Shown here one piece after another: positions 40,608 through 49,976 of a stretch of DNA of 64,000 nucleotides. The translations under genes were made by a program, and so were the position numbers. Below the pieces are notes generated by a model, which saw only the letters and a list, made by a program, of their open reading frames with translations, made no database searches and had not been told where the DNA came from. The stretch is from Nocardioides sp. L-11A (lineage in GTDB: Bacteria; Actinomycetota; Actinomycetes; Propionibacteriales; Nocardioidaceae): assembly GCA_029961745.1 (NCBI GenBank), contig CP124680.1:5620322-5684321 (forward strand). Direction: 5' to 3'. Position 1 is the stretch's first letter. Each line of letters starts with the position of its first letter.

Positions 40608-41974
40608 GCCCTCGACCCGCTCTCCAGGAGCGGTCGGATGCCGTAGTTGATGACCAGGTGAAGCACGAGCAACAGGATCACGCCCACCATCATCGGCGAG
40701 GTCACGATGCTGGCCACCTCCTCGGGCAGGTCGTCGACGATCTCGGCCGGCAGGAACTGGGTGCCGAGCGCGACGATGAAGGCCGGCGCCGCCACCATCA
40801 TGTTCAACTCGTCCCAGCGTACGGTCGCCATCATCTGCACTCCCGACATCGCGATGATGCCGAACAGGATGGTCGAGGCGGCGGCGAGGACGGGCATCGG
40901 CAGGCTCGCCACGAACAGGCCGACCTTGGGGAGGAAGGCCAGCACGATCGCGGCGAAGCCGGCCGTCATGGTGACGAACCTGCTGCCGATGCCCGACATC
41001 CGCACGATGCCGGCGTTCTCCGGGTACGACGTCGTGCCGATGCCACCGAAGAGGGCACCGACGGAGGTCCCGACCACCTCGGTGAACACGCCGCGGTTGG
41101 TGCGCTCGACGCTGATCCGCTGACCACCCCAGCCGCCGATCATCTGGTACATCCCGGCCGACTCGGTGCCCGCTTGCAAGAAGGCGAGCAGCATCAGCAC
41201 GACCACGGAGAACTCGACGTCGAAGCCGAACCCGAGCAGCTCGGGGGTGCCGACCACCGAGGCGCCGCCGAGGCTGGGCAGGTCCCACTGGCCGGCGAGC
41301 GCCGCGACCACCGTGCCCGCGACGATCCCGAAGAAGATCGAGGCGCGGCGCAGCACGGTGTTCCGGCCGAAGATGGTGAAGCAGACCACGGCCAGCACGG
41401 TGGCCACGCTGATCAGGAAGTACGGCATGCCGAAGCCGTCCGCGCCGGGGGTGCCGAACCAGCCGCTGAGCCCGATCGCGGCCAACTGGGCCCCGATGAT
41501 CACGAACAGCGTGCCGAACAGGATCGGGTCCGACGCCAGCCGGGCGACGTGGCCGAAGAGACCGAAGCGCCGGCTGGGAAGACTGAGCAGCGCGAAGATC
41601 AGGCCGGCGACGACCATCGAGCCGAAGGCGGTGTCCAGGCCGAAGGCCAGCCCCGACGAGACGATCGCCAGCATGAACGCGGCCGTCGGGCCCTGCACGA
41701 TCGGCAGGCGCAACAGGCGCGAGGACTGCAGCACCGTGATCAGGCCGGTCATGAAGAAGCAGCCCTGGGTGATCCAGCCGGTCTCCTCGGCCGAGAGCTC
41801 GAGCGTCGCCCCGATGATGCTGGGGAACAACCAGATGCCGGTCAGGGCCAGCAGGTGCTGCACGCCGAACAGTCCGGTTCTCGGGACGCTCAGCCGCTCC
41901 TCGAAACCGACCGTCAGGATCGGCGCGGCGTCGGACGAGGACGAGGACGTGGCCGTGGTGGGCTGATGGGCCAT
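40604..41974 (-). CDS. NCS2-family nucleobase (uracil/xanthine/urate-type) permease
   Basis: Proton-coupled transporter of 456 residues with 12-14 helices. ATG 41974 is used, behind GAGGTG. Family signatures are FGVQHLLALTGIWLFPSII near the N-terminus, FGLDTAFGSMVVAG, the substrate-binding helix region LAFLQAGTESAGMYQMIG (where NCS2 proteins have a conserved Glu) and FGGIGTTSYPENAGIVRMSGI, the GxxxTxxxxN-type motif. Likely substrates are purine or pyrimidine bases or related heterocycles. The nitrilase-fold gene is coupled to its 3' end. The promoter region up to 42181 is shared with the divergent DUF6049 gene. Confidence 0.92.
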   Translation of the reverse strand: MAHQPTTATSSSSSDAAPILTVGFEERLSVPRTGLFGVQHLLALTGIWLFPSIIGATLELSAEETGWITQGCFFMTGLITVLQSSRLLRLPIVQGPTAAFMLAIVSSGLAFGLDTAFGSMVVAGLIFALLSLPSRRFGLFGHVARLASDPILFGTLFVIIGAQLAAIGLSGWFGTPGADGFGMPYFLISVATVLAVVCFTIFGRNTVLRRASIFFGIVAGTVVAALAGQWDLPSLGGASVVGTPELLGFGFDVEFSVVVLMLLAFLQAGTESAGMYQMIGGWGGQRISVERTNRGVFTEVVGTSVGALFGGIGTTSYPENAGIVRMSGIGSRFVTMTAGFAAIVLAFLPKVGLFVASLPMPVLAAASTILFGIIAMSGVQMMATVRWDELNMMVAAPAFIVALGTQFLPAEIVDDLPEEVASIVTSPMMVGVILLLVLHLVINYGIRPLLESGSRA

Positions 41975-42181
41975 GACAGGCACCTCACTTGGGGATGGTC
42001 GCTCCGGGCGATCGGCTGACCGGCGCCACGAGCACCAGCGTTTCATGAATATTGAACTGTAAGGCTGTCTAGCGCAAGAGGTAGGGGAAAACTTCTAGCC
42101 TGTTTGAAATGCAGTGCCCTCTCGCGTCCTTCTTCCGTCGTCGGGGACGGCCGCCGCCGGGGCCCCCACTACCCTCGGTGC
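41975..42181. promoter_or_regulatory. Divergent promoter region between the nucleobase permease and the DUF6049-murJ operon
   Basis: This 207-bp gap is the right border of the catabolic block. TTTCATGAATATTGAAC (42041-42057) and TTTGAAA (42103-42109) match the half-sites seen before the XRE-cupin gene, the importer and the bicupin operon. The stretch 42040-42110 is noticeably richer in A/T than its surroundings. No terminator is needed because the flanking genes diverge. Confidence 0.45.
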
Positions 42182-44485
42182 GTGGTCCGCCGTCCTTCCC
42201 GCCTGCTCGCAGGCTTGGCGACCGCTCTGCTCCTCGGCCTCACCGCGCCGGCACTGGCCGGAGCGCCCGCCGCCTCCGGGGCCCCGGCCGGACCCCGGCC
42301 GGCGGCCGCGCCCGAGAACGCCGCCGAGAGGGCGCCCAAGAACGCGGAGTACGACCCGCCGCTCGAGGTGACCATCGACGAGCTGACCCCCGGCGTGCTG
42401 CCCCGCAAGGGTCCGCTGGTCGTCCGCGGACAGGTCACCAACGTCGACCTCGAGACCTGGCAGCGGATCAACCTCTACCCGATGTTCGGCGCCGGCGACG
42501 ACTGCCTCGGCTGCCCCCCGGCCATGACCACCGAGGACGAGCTGACGGACGCGGCCGCCACCGATCCCGAGGCGCAGGTCGGCGTGCGCAAGACCGACGA
42601 ACCGGTCGTCCAGGCGCAGATCGAGACCCTCGGCCCGGGCGAGACCCAGACCTTCGCGCTCCGGATCCCGCAGCGGGTGCTGCGCGACGTGTTCGCGAAC
42701 CCGACCACCGGCGTCTACTGGTTCGGTGTGCATGCCCTCGGCGAGAACCCCGACGGTCGCGACACCCTGGCCGACGGGCGGGCCCGCACCTTCCTCCCGT
42801 ACGTCGAGCCGGGCACCTCCGCCCGGGTCGACACCGCGGTCGTCGTACCGCTGCGCGGACGGGTGGCCCACTCGGCTGACGGCGAGCTCGGCCGCACCGA
42901 CTGGTGGGAGGAAGCGCTCTCCCCGGAGGGCGTCCTCGGCGGCCCGCTCGCGTTCGGTGCGGCGAGCACCACCGCCCCGGTGACCTGGCTGCTCGACCCC
43001 GCGGTCGCCGACGCCGTCAACCAGCTCGCGGCCGGCAACCCGGTCCGCGCGATCACGCCGGTCGCGCCCGACGACGAGCCGTCGGAGAGCGAGGACCCCT
43101 CACCGAGCGGGTCGGCCAGCGAGGGCGGGGCCGACGGGGCCGGCGAGGGCGCCGACGACGCCGCCGACGTCGGCACCACGACCCTCGACCCCGACGACCC
43201 GCTCGTCCGCGCCGCCCAGGCCTGGCTCCAGCGGGCGGCCACGGTGCTGCCCGACGACACCGTCGCCGCGCTCCCGTACGGCGACCCCGATCTCGCCGCC
43301 GCGGCGCGGTCCCTGCCCAGCCTGTACCCGACCGCCCGCAAGCACGCGTCGCCGACGCTGACCGCCTGGGGCATCGAGTCCACCCCGGTCGTGGCGTCCC
43401 GCAACGGCTACCTCGACGCCGCCGCGATCGGCGACGTCGACGACGCGGCGACCGTGCTGCTCGGCGAGCAGATGTTCCCGGCCGAGGACTTCCCCGACGG
43501 CGCTCCGGTGGGCGGCCTCGTCGGGGACCGGCCGATCGTGGCCACCAGCACCGCGACCGCACGCGGCGGCCCGGGCCCCGACCCGGCCCTGGCCCCCGTC
43601 GCGCTGCGCCAGCGGCTGCTCAGCGAGGCGGTGATCCGGATCCTCCGGGCCGGCGACCAGCGGCCCGATCCGCTCGTGGTCGTGCTCCCGTCGAGCATCG
43701 ACGCCGCCGGCGCCCGTGAGTTCTGGGCGGGCCTGGACGACGGCCCGGTGACCCTGGTCGACCTGCCCACCGTCACCCGGACCAACGACCTCGCCACCGA
43801 CACCGACGACGCCGCCCAGCGCCAGATCGACCCCGACGACCTCGCCTACCCGCAGGGCCAGGTCGCCGCCCAGCTGGACGCGAGCGTGTTCAACGAGGCC
43901 GGCAGCCTGATCCGCGCGGCCCGGGCTCTGCAGAGCATCCTGGGCGACGGCTACGCCATCGGCGAGACGGTGGTCGGCGAGGCACTGGCCGGGACGTCGT
44001 ACGCCCTGCGCGACGACGCCGACGCCGGGCCGCGCCTGGGCCGCTCCCGCGCCTGGGTGGAGGAGCAGCTCGGTCAGGTCGACCTCGATGCGCCGCAGGG
44101 GGTCACCCTGTCGAGCAGCTCCGGCAGCTTCAACGTCGCGGTCAGCAACACGCTCGACCACGCGGTGACCGTGCGGATCGAGGTCGCCACCGACGACGGC
44201 GCGACCATCTCGGTGGCCAACCCGATCGTGCTGGCGGCCAACAGCCGCTCGTCGGTCCCGGTCAGCGCCGACATGCACGGCACCGGCGTTCACAACGTCC
44301 GGCTGCGGCTCACCGACGCCGACGGCACCCCGCTCGGCGCCGAGGACGAGCTGCCGATCCGCTCGGGCCAGGTCGGGGTCGTCATCTGGGCGATCATCGG
44401 CACCGGCGCCGGCATCCTCTTCCTCGCCATCGGCATCCGCCTGGTCCGCCGGTTCCGGGCCGCGCGCGGCGGGGCCGCGTCGTGA
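42182..44485 (+). CDS. DUF6049-like secreted/membrane protein of the murJ operon
   Basis: Protein of 767 residues from GTG 42182. It begins with a basic signal peptide (VVRRPSRLLAGL, cleavage probably after ALAG-A), an Ala/Pro-rich segment, then a large extracytoplasmic part with beta-rich domains (EVTIDELTPGVLPRKGPLVVRGQV, and late GSFNVAVSNTLDHAVTV), an acidic low-complexity insert (about 300-340), and a single C-terminal helix (about 735-757) with a short basic tail. Its position in front of murJ is conserved in actinobacteria (Rv3909 in M. tuberculosis). The function is not established; the setting suggests envelope assembly. The murJ start overlaps its stop (GTGA). Confidence 0.88.
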   Translation: MVRRPSRLLAGLATALLLGLTAPALAGAPAASGAPAGPRPAAAPENAAERAPKNAEYDPPLEVTIDELTPGVLPRKGPLVVRGQVTNVDLETWQRINLYPMFGAGDDCLGCPPAMTTEDELTDAAATDPEAQVGVRKTDEPVVQAQIETLGPGETQTFALRIPQRVLRDVFANPTTGVYWFGVHALGENPDGRDTLADGRARTFLPYVEPGTSARVDTAVVVPLRGRVAHSADGELGRTDWWEEALSPEGVLGGPLAFGAASTTAPVTWLLDPAVADAVNQLAAGNPVRAITPVAPDDEPSESEDPSPSGSASEGGADGAGEGADDAADVGTTTLDPDDPLVRAAQAWLQRAATVLPDDTVAALPYGDPDLAAAARSLPSLYPTARKHASPTLTAWGIESTPVVASRNGYLDAAAIGDVDDAATVLLGEQMFPAEDFPDGAPVGGLVGDRPIVATSTATARGGPGPDPALAPVALRQRLLSEAVIRILRAGDQRPDPLVVVLPSSIDAAGAREFWAGLDDGPVTLVDLPTVTRTNDLATDTDDAAQRQIDPDDLAYPQGQVAAQLDASVFNEAGSLIRAARALQSILGDGYAIGETVVGEALAGTSYALRDDADAGPRLGRSRAWVEEQLGQVDLDAPQGVTLSSSSGSFNVAVSNTLDHAVTVRIEVATDDGATISVANPIVLAANSRSSVPVSADMHGTGVHNVRLRLTDADGTPLGAEDELPIRSGQVGVVIWAIIGTGAGILFLAIGIRLVRRFRAARGGAAS

Positions 44486-46191
44486 GCGACGGCGACTCCG
44501 CGAGCACCGCGCCCGGCGGCGACGCCGGCGAGCAGCGCCGGATCCTCGCGAACACCGCGGTGATGGCGGCCGGCACCGTCGTGTCCCGGTTCAGCGGGTT
44601 CATCCGCTCGACCCTGCTCGCGGCGGCGCTCGGCATCTCGCTGCACGCCGACATCTTCACCGTGGCGAACACGGTGCCGAACATGCTCTACATCCTGCTC
44701 GCGGGCGGCGTTTTCAACGCGGTGCTGGTGCCGCAGATCGTGCGGGCGATGACGAACGACGCCGACGGCGGCGCGGCGTACGTCAACCGGGTGATCACGC
44801 TGGCGGCCTGCTTCCTCGGGCTGGTGACCGTGCTGCTCGTGGTGGCCGCGCCGCTCGTCATGCAGGTCCTGGTGCCGAGCTACGACGCGCCGCACCTCGC
44901 CGAACAGCGCCAGTCCGCGATCGACTTCGCCCGCTTCTGCCTGCCGCAGGTCTTCTTCTACGGCATGTTCGTGCTGTTCGGGCAGGTGCTCAACGCCCGC
45001 GGCCGGTTCGGGCCGATGATGTGGGCGCCGATCGCCAACAACCTGATCTCGATCGGGGTGCTGGTCACCTACCTCGTGGCCTTCGGACCGGCCAGCCCCG
45101 CCGAGCAGCAGGCCGCCTTCTCGCCCGGCCAGGAGCGCCTGCTCGGCATCGGCTCCACGGTCGGGATCGCGGTGCAGCTGCTGGTCCTGGTGCCGTACCT
45201 GCGCGGCTGCGGGGTGCGGATCCGGCCCCGCTTCGACTGGCGGGGCGTCGGCCTGGGCCACACCCTCAGGCTCGGCCTGTGGACGGTGCTGTTCGTCGTC
45301 GTCAACCAGATCGCCTACGTCGTCGTGGTGCGCCTCGCGTCCGGCGGCACGGCCGCGGCCGACGACGGCACCGGCATCACCATCTACTCCAACGTGATGC
45401 TGGTGGTGATGGTGCCGCACTCGATCATCACCGTGTCCCTGGCCACCGCGATCCTGCCGCGCCTGTCCGCCGCGGCGGCCGACGCCGACCTGGGCCGGCT
45501 GGCCACCACGCTGGGCAGCACGCTGCGCACGGCGCTCGTGGTCGTCGTACCGTTCGCGGCACTGCTGCCGTCGATCGCCCTCCCGCTGGCCCAGGTCGTG
45601 TGGGGGCACGGTGCGACCGCCCCGTACTTCTACCGGTTCGAGTCGTCGATGGTGCTCTTCGGCTTCGCCGTCGTCGCGTTCACCGTGCACTACCTCGTGC
45701 TGCGCGGCTTCTACGCCCTCGAACTCAACCGCCTGGTCTTCTACGTCCAGTGCGTCATCGCGGCCACCAATATCGGCCTCGCCGTGCTCTTCGTGTCGCG
45801 GGTCGACCCGTGGGACACCTCGCCGATGCTGGTGCTCGCCTACGGCGGCGCGTACACCGTCGGCGCCACACTCTCGTCCGTGGTGCTCGTCCGGCGGCTG
45901 CGGCGGGGCGGGGCGCCCGGCGGCGCCGTACGCCGGTGGCGGGGCTTCGTGCTGCGCCTGCTGGGGGCGAGCATCGTGGTGTTCGTGGTCGGCCGTTTCC
46001 TCGACATCGTCGTCACCGACACCGTGGTCGAGCTCGTCGGCGGCAGCCCGCACTGGAGCCTGGCGGCGGTCGAGGTGGCCGTCGTCGCCGCCGGGGCGGG
46101 GGCGGCGCTGCTGGGCGTCGCCGGGCCGCTGCGCCTGTCCGAGGTCACCTCCGTGGCCGACACCGTCGCCGGGCGGCTGCGGAGGCGCTGA
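44482..46191 (+). CDS. murJ: Lipid II flippase MurJ (MviN)
   Basis: Polytopic protein of 569 residues with about 14 helices, starting at GTG 44482. The MurJ signature is in the first 80 residues: TVVSRFSGFIRSTLLAAALG and ADIFTVANTVPNMLYILLAGGVFNAVLVPQ, with the conserved arginines facing the cavity. RGFYALELNR lies in the second half. It moves lipid II across the membrane for wall synthesis. In mycobacteria a pseudokinase is fused to its C-terminus; here that part is a separate gene 70 bp downstream, so the protein ends soon after the last helix. Confidence 0.95.
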   Translation: MSDGDSASTAPGGDAGEQRRILANTAVMAAGTVVSRFSGFIRSTLLAAALGISLHADIFTVANTVPNMLYILLAGGVFNAVLVPQIVRAMTNDADGGAAYVNRVITLAACFLGLVTVLLVVAAPLVMQVLVPSYDAPHLAEQRQSAIDFARFCLPQVFFYGMFVLFGQVLNARGRFGPMMWAPIANNLISIGVLVTYLVAFGPASPAEQQAAFSPGQERLLGIGSTVGIAVQLLVLVPYLRGCGVRIRPRFDWRGVGLGHTLRLGLWTVLFVVVNQIAYVVVVRLASGGTAAADDGTGITIYSNVMLVVMVPHSIITVSLATAILPRLSAAAADADLGRLATTLGSTLRTALVVVVPFAALLPSIALPLAQVVWGHGATAPYFYRFESSMVLFGFAVVAFTVHYLVLRGFYALELNRLVFYVQCVIAATNIGLAVLFVSRVDPWDTSPMLVLAYGGAYTVGATLSSVVLVRRLRRGGAPGGAVRRWRGFVLRLLGASIVVFVVGRFLDIVVTDTVVELVGGSPHWSLAAVEVAVVAAGAGAALLGVAGPLRLSEVTSVADTVAGRLRRR

Positions 46192-46260
46192 GCCGGTCTA
46201 AGGTGACCCGGAGGGGACACCGAGGGACACGAGGGACACGAGGGCGAGCAGGGGGTCGAG

Positions 46261-48198
46261 GTGGCGACGTCGACGCGGTCGGGCGATGTCCTCGCCGGCC
46301 GCTACCGGTTGATCGACCTGCTGAGCGAGAGCGGCGGCGGGCGGTTCTGGCGCGCCCACGACGGGATCCTCGAGCGCTTCGTCGCGCTGCACGTCATCGC
46401 CCACGACGACGCCCGCGCCCACGCGCTGGTCGAGGCGGCCCGCACCTCCGCGCAGGTGCTCGACCCGCGGATCCTGCGGGTCCTCGACGCGGAGGAGGAG
46501 GACGGCCGCTGCTTCGTGGTCAACGAGTGGGGCACCGGGATCTCCCTCGACATCCTCGTGACCCACGACGGTCCGCTCGCCCCGCGCCACGCGGCCTGGC
46601 TGGTGGCCGACGTCGCCGACGCCCTCGCCCGGGCCCACGCGGCCGGTGTCACCCATGGCCGGCTGAACCCCGAGAACGTCCTCATCGACCGGTACGGCGC
46701 GGTGCGGATCATCGGGATGTGCGTCGATGCCGCCCTGCACGGTCTCTCGCCCGGCGACGTCCAGGGTGACCTGGAGGACCTCGGCGGGCTGCTCCACTGC
46801 GCGCTCACCGCGACCTGGCCGGGCCCGTCCGGCTCGATCGTGCCGGCCGCGCCGCGCGAGAACGACAGCACGCTCAGCCCGCGCCAGGTCGTCGCCGGCG
46901 TCCCGCAACCACTCGACGTGCTGTGGCGCGAGCTCGACCAGCGCGCCGGCGCACCCGCCCCGTCGCGGCGCCGGCGGCGTGGCAGCGACCACCCGGACGT
47001 GTCGTCGGCCGCGGCGATCGCCGCCGAGCTGGTCGCCTTCGTCGGCGACCCGACCGGGATGCCCGAGCAGCTGGCCCGCGCGGTGCCGCCCATCAACGAG
47101 CTGCGGCCGGTGTGGCTGCCCGCGCTCGCCGATCCGTTGCCGCACGACGCCTCCCGCGACGACATCCCCGTCGTACCGCCCGCGGCGCCCGGCGGCACCG
47201 ACCCGGAGCACGCGCCGGAACCCGCGCCGGACGCCCTCCCCGAGCCCGCGCGGGAGCGCGAGCCGGAGCCCGACGAGCCTCCCATCCCGCTGGTGACCGA
47301 GCTGCCCACCGAGGCGGGCATGCCCGTCTTCGGCGAGGAGGACGTCACCTGGCTGCGCACCCGGAGCACGCCGCCGCCTCCGCCGCCGCCGTTCGAGGAC
47401 CTGCCCGAGCGTCCGCTGTTCGCGCCCGACCCGCCCGACGGCGTACGCCGTCCGCGGCTGCCATCGGTCCCGTCCGGCGAGGTCCCCGGCGCTCCGCCGC
47501 CCGCCGGCTTCTGGCCCTGGGACACCGGCACCGGACCGGACGACGGGGACTCCACCGACAACCTCGCCACGGTGCCGGGCCGCAGCTGGCTGCGGCTGGC
47601 CATGGCGGTCGCGCTCGCGGTACTGCTCCTGGTCGCGATCGCGATCGCCTTCAACCTCGGGCGCGGCCGGACCGCGCTGGGCGGCGACCCGGAGAAGACC
47701 CCCACCGCCGAGGAGACCGACGTCGCCCGCGCCGCCGTCCTCGACGGCCTCGCGCTCGACGACCTCGACCCCCTGGGCGACGGCGAGGAGGACCCGGGCT
47801 CGCTCCCGAACCTCATCGACGGCGACGTCCGCACCACGTGGAGCACGCAGACCTACTACGACAACCAGCTGGGTCCGCCGCCGGGCCTCAAGACCGGCGT
47901 CGGCCTGGTGATCGACCTGGGCACGGTCCGCTCCGTCGACAGTGTCACCCTGCGGATGGTCGACGAGGGGTCGATGGACCCCAACCGGGTGTCCCTCTAC
48001 GCCGTCGCCGGCGCGACCGCGCCCACCGACGCGCCGACCGGCGACCCGGTCGCCACCCGGACCGGCGGCGGCATCCTGACCCTCGCGGCGACGGATCCGG
48101 TCCAGGCTCGCTACCTTGTCCTGTGGTGGACGGCCCTGCCCGAGGTCGACGGCGACTTCCGGGCCGAGGTCTCCGAGGTGGTGGTCCGTGGTGAGTGA
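46261..48198 (+). CDS. Transmembrane pseudokinase (MviN-associated protein-kinase-like protein)
   Basis: Protein of 645 residues from GTG 46261. Residues about 8-265 have a Ser/Thr kinase-like fold (AGRYRLIDLLSESGGGRFWRAHD), but the catalytic machinery is gone: the beta-3 lysine is replaced (VALHVI), the HRD motif reads HGRLNPENVL without the Asp, and DFG is absent (IIGMCVD). An acidic, proline-rich linker follows, then one membrane helix (about 443-466) and an extracytoplasmic beta-sandwich (about 500-640; ASN-like LPNLIDGDVRTTWST) resembling discoidin-type carbohydrate-binding domains. In M. tuberculosis the equivalent region is part of MviN and recruits FhaA when phosphorylated. A similar scaffold role is inferred. 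Confidence 0.88.
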   Translation: MATSTRSGDVLAGRYRLIDLLSESGGGRFWRAHDGILERFVALHVIAHDDARAHALVEAARTSAQVLDPRILRVLDAEEEDGRCFVVNEWGTGISLDILVTHDGPLAPRHAAWLVADVADALARAHAAGVTHGRLNPENVLIDRYGAVRIIGMCVDAALHGLSPGDVQGDLEDLGGLLHCALTATWPGPSGSIVPAAPRENDSTLSPRQVVAGVPQPLDVLWRELDQRAGAPAPSRRRRRGSDHPDVSSAAAIAAELVAFVGDPTGMPEQLARAVPPINELRPVWLPALADPLPHDASRDDIPVVPPAAPGGTDPEHAPEPAPDALPEPAREREPEPDEPPIPLVTELPTEAGMPVFGEEDVTWLRTRSTPPPPPPPFEDLPERPLFAPDPPDGVRRPRLPSVPSGEVPGAPPPAGFWPWDTGTGPDDGDSTDNLATVPGRSWLRLAMAVALAVLLLVAIAIAFNLGRGRTALGGDPEKTPTAEETDVARAAVLDGLALDDLDPLGDGEEDPGSLPNLIDGDVRTTWSTQTYYDNQLGPPPGLKTGVGLVIDLGTVRSVDSVTLRMVDEGSMDPNRVSLYAVAGATAPTDAPTGDPVATRTGGGILTLAATDPVQARYLVLWWTALPEVDGDFRAEVSEVVVRGE

Positions 48199-48922
48199 GG
48201 TGCGCGAGTCGCCGCCAGGCGACCCGTCGAGCGACCGCGAGCTGCTCGCCGCGCACGTCGCCGGCGATCCCGAGGCCTTCGGTGTCCTCGTCGCCCGGCA
48301 CCGCGACCGGCTGTGGGCGGTCGCACTGCGCACCTGCGGCCATCCCGAGACCGCGGCCGACGGCCTGCAGGACGGCCTGGTGGCCGCCTTCCGCCGCGCC
48401 GGCTCGTTCCGCGGCGACGCGGCGGTGACCACCTGGCTGCACCGGGTCGTCGTCAACGCCTGCCTGGACCGGCTGCGCAAGGAGTCGGTACGCCGCACCG
48501 AGCCGCTGCCCGAGGACCTCGACGCGGTCGAGACCGGTCACCGGCGGGTCCGCGAGACCGTCGGCGACGCCGCCGACCCGATCGAGCACAGCCTGGTCGC
48601 CGAGCGCCGGGAGCGGGTCCGCGCCGCGCTGGCGACCCTGCCCGAGGAGCAGCGGGCGGCGCTCGTCCTCGTCGACATGGAGGGCTACCCGGTCGCCGAG
48701 GTCGCGCAGATCCTCGACTGCGCCGAGGGCACGGTGAAGAGCCGCTGCTCGCGCGGCCGGGCCCGGCTCGCCTTCCTCCTGGCCGACGTCCTGGACCTCG
48801 GCCCCGCCACCGAGCCGGATCCCGCCGCCCGACCTGCGGACACGGCAGGGAACCCGTCCGGCCCCCCGGACGTCGGATCGATGACGCCGCGCGGACCGCC
48901 CGCGGCCACCACCGTCGACTGA
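48191..48922 (+). CDS. sigM: ECF sigma factor, SigM type
   Basis: Extracytoplasmic-function sigma factor of 243 residues from GTG 48191, overlapping the pseudokinase gene by eight bases. Region 2 (about residues 22-95) has [19 protein letters not shown] and [22 protein letters not shown]; region 4 (about 138-190) has [22 protein letters not shown] and [17 protein letters not shown]. The tail after residue 200 is disordered and proline-rich. Position between the murJ block and an anti-sigma gene with trxBA behind matches sigM in mycobacteria and relatives. It likely directs envelope-stress genes and possibly its own operon. Confidence 0.92.
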   Translation: MSEVRESPPGDPSSDRELLAAHVAGDPEAFGVLVARHRDRLWAVALRTCGHPETAADGLQDGLVAAFRRAGSFRGDAAVTTWLHRVVVNACLDRLRKESVRRTEPLPEDLDAVETGHRRVRETVGDAADPIEHSLVAERRERVRAALATLPEEQRAALVLVDMEGYPVAEVAQILDCAEGTVKSRCSRGRARLAFLLADVLDLGPATEPDPAARPADTAGNPSGPPDVGSMTPRGPPAATTVD

Positions 48923-48972
48923 TCACCCCGTCCCGCCCGTCCCACCGGGCCTCCGTGCCAGGAACCCCCCAC

Positions 48973-49797
48973 ATGAACGACGCCACCGAGCCGACCGACG
49001 CGCCGCCGTCCCCCGCCGAGGAGGACGCGGTCCGCAGCGCCCTCGCGGACGCCGGCGGTCCCGTGCCGATCCCGGTCGAGGTCGCCGAGCGGATCGACAG
49101 TGTCATCGCCGGGCTGGCCGCCGAGCGCACCGCGGCCTCCCTCCCTCCGGGAGGGGTGCACCACAGCCATCCCGAGGCGCCCGCGGTCGTCGTCCCGCTC
49201 GACCCGGCCGCGCTGCGGCGCCGGCGCCGCGTCCGGCTCCTGTTCGGCGCGGCCGCCGCGGCCGCGGTGGTGGCCGTCGGCGTCGGCCTCGTGTCCGACC
49301 CCGGCCCCGGCAAGGACGACCTCGCCACGGCCCACCGGCTCGCCCAGGACGAGTCGGCCCGCGACAGCGCCGTGGCCGGCGCCGAGGGCGACGCCGCCGA
49401 CAGCGGAGGCAAGGCAGCCCCTCAGCCCGAGGCCCCGAGCGCCGCCCCGTCGCCCGAGCTCGCGGAGCCGTACGTCGCCCCGCAGCGGGTCCCCACCGAC
49501 GAGCCGGTCCGCGAGGTCCGGGCCGAGCGGCTGCGCGAGGACCTGGTCGCGCTCCAGCACGTCACCCTCCCGCACCCGACCGCCGCCGACTACGGCGGCG
49601 CGACGCTCACCGCCCCGACCGACTTCCTCTGCGAGCCGGCCTCCTTCGGCCGCGGCTACCTCGTCGGCGTCCTCTACGACGGCAAGCCGGCCGTGGTCGC
49701 CTTCCGGGAGCCGGTCGGCTCCACCCAGGAGGCCGAGGTGCTCGCCTGCGGGACCGGCGACGTCATCCACTCCACGACGCTCACCGCCACCGGGTGA
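48973..49797 (+). CDS. Single-pass anti-sigma factor of SigM (RsmA-like)
   Basis: Protein of 274 residues from ATG 48973, 50 bp after the sigma gene. The cytoplasmic part (about 1-90) lacks the Cys/His pattern of zinc anti-sigma factors. A membrane helix lies near residues 90-108 ([19 protein letters not shown]) after a run of arginines. The outer part has an Ala/Pro-rich stretch and a C-terminal domain containing two cysteines ([11 protein letters not shown] and LACGTGD) that may form a disulfide. The assignment as anti-sigma factor rests on position and topology, not on a catalytic motif. Confidence 0.82.
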   Translation: MNDATEPTDAPPSPAEEDAVRSALADAGGPVPIPVEVAERIDSVIAGLAAERTAASLPPGGVHHSHPEAPAVVVPLDPAALRRRRRVRLLFGAAAAAAVVAVGVGLVSDPGPGKDDLATAHRLAQDESARDSAVAGAEGDAADSGGKAAPQPEAPSAAPSPELAEPYVAPQRVPTDEPVREVRAERLREDLVALQHVTLPHPTAADYGGATLTAPTDFLCEPASFGRGYLVGVLYDGKPAVVAFREPVGSTQEAEVLACGTGDVIHSTTLTATG

Positions 49798-49887
49798 GAG
49801 CGCCGCGGGCCGAGCGTGCGAGGCCCGCGACCAGGCATGTAGGTCGAGTCGTCCCCCTCGTTCGTCGACGACCGACCCACCGGCCGC

Positions 49888-49913
49888 GGAATCTATCGGC
49901 CTACGATCTCGTT
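49888..49913 (+). promoter_or_regulatory. SigR/SigH-type promoter of trxB-trxA
   Basis: GGAAT (49888-49892), exactly 18 bases, then GTT (49911-49913). This is the GGAAT-N18-GTT pattern of thiol-stress sigma factor promoters (SigR of Streptomyces, SigH of mycobacteria), which are known to drive trxBA. The start of trxB is 63 bp further on. The match is exact, so induction by disulfide stress is a strong prediction. Confidence 0.75.
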
Positions 49914-49976
49914 GTCCCAGTGTCCGCCGGTCGTCGGCGTCGCATCCGTCCCAACCACGATCCATCGGGGAGTTCC

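Noticed and set aside
44290..46053. 587-codon open frame antisense to murJ, rich in His, Gln and Arg
   Set aside because: Composition is that of a reversed hydrophobic membrane protein gene; murJ motifs are clear on the plus strand.
46198..48498. 766-codon open frame antisense to the pseudokinase and sigM
   Set aside because: The plus-strand genes have recognisable domains, coupled starts and conserved order.
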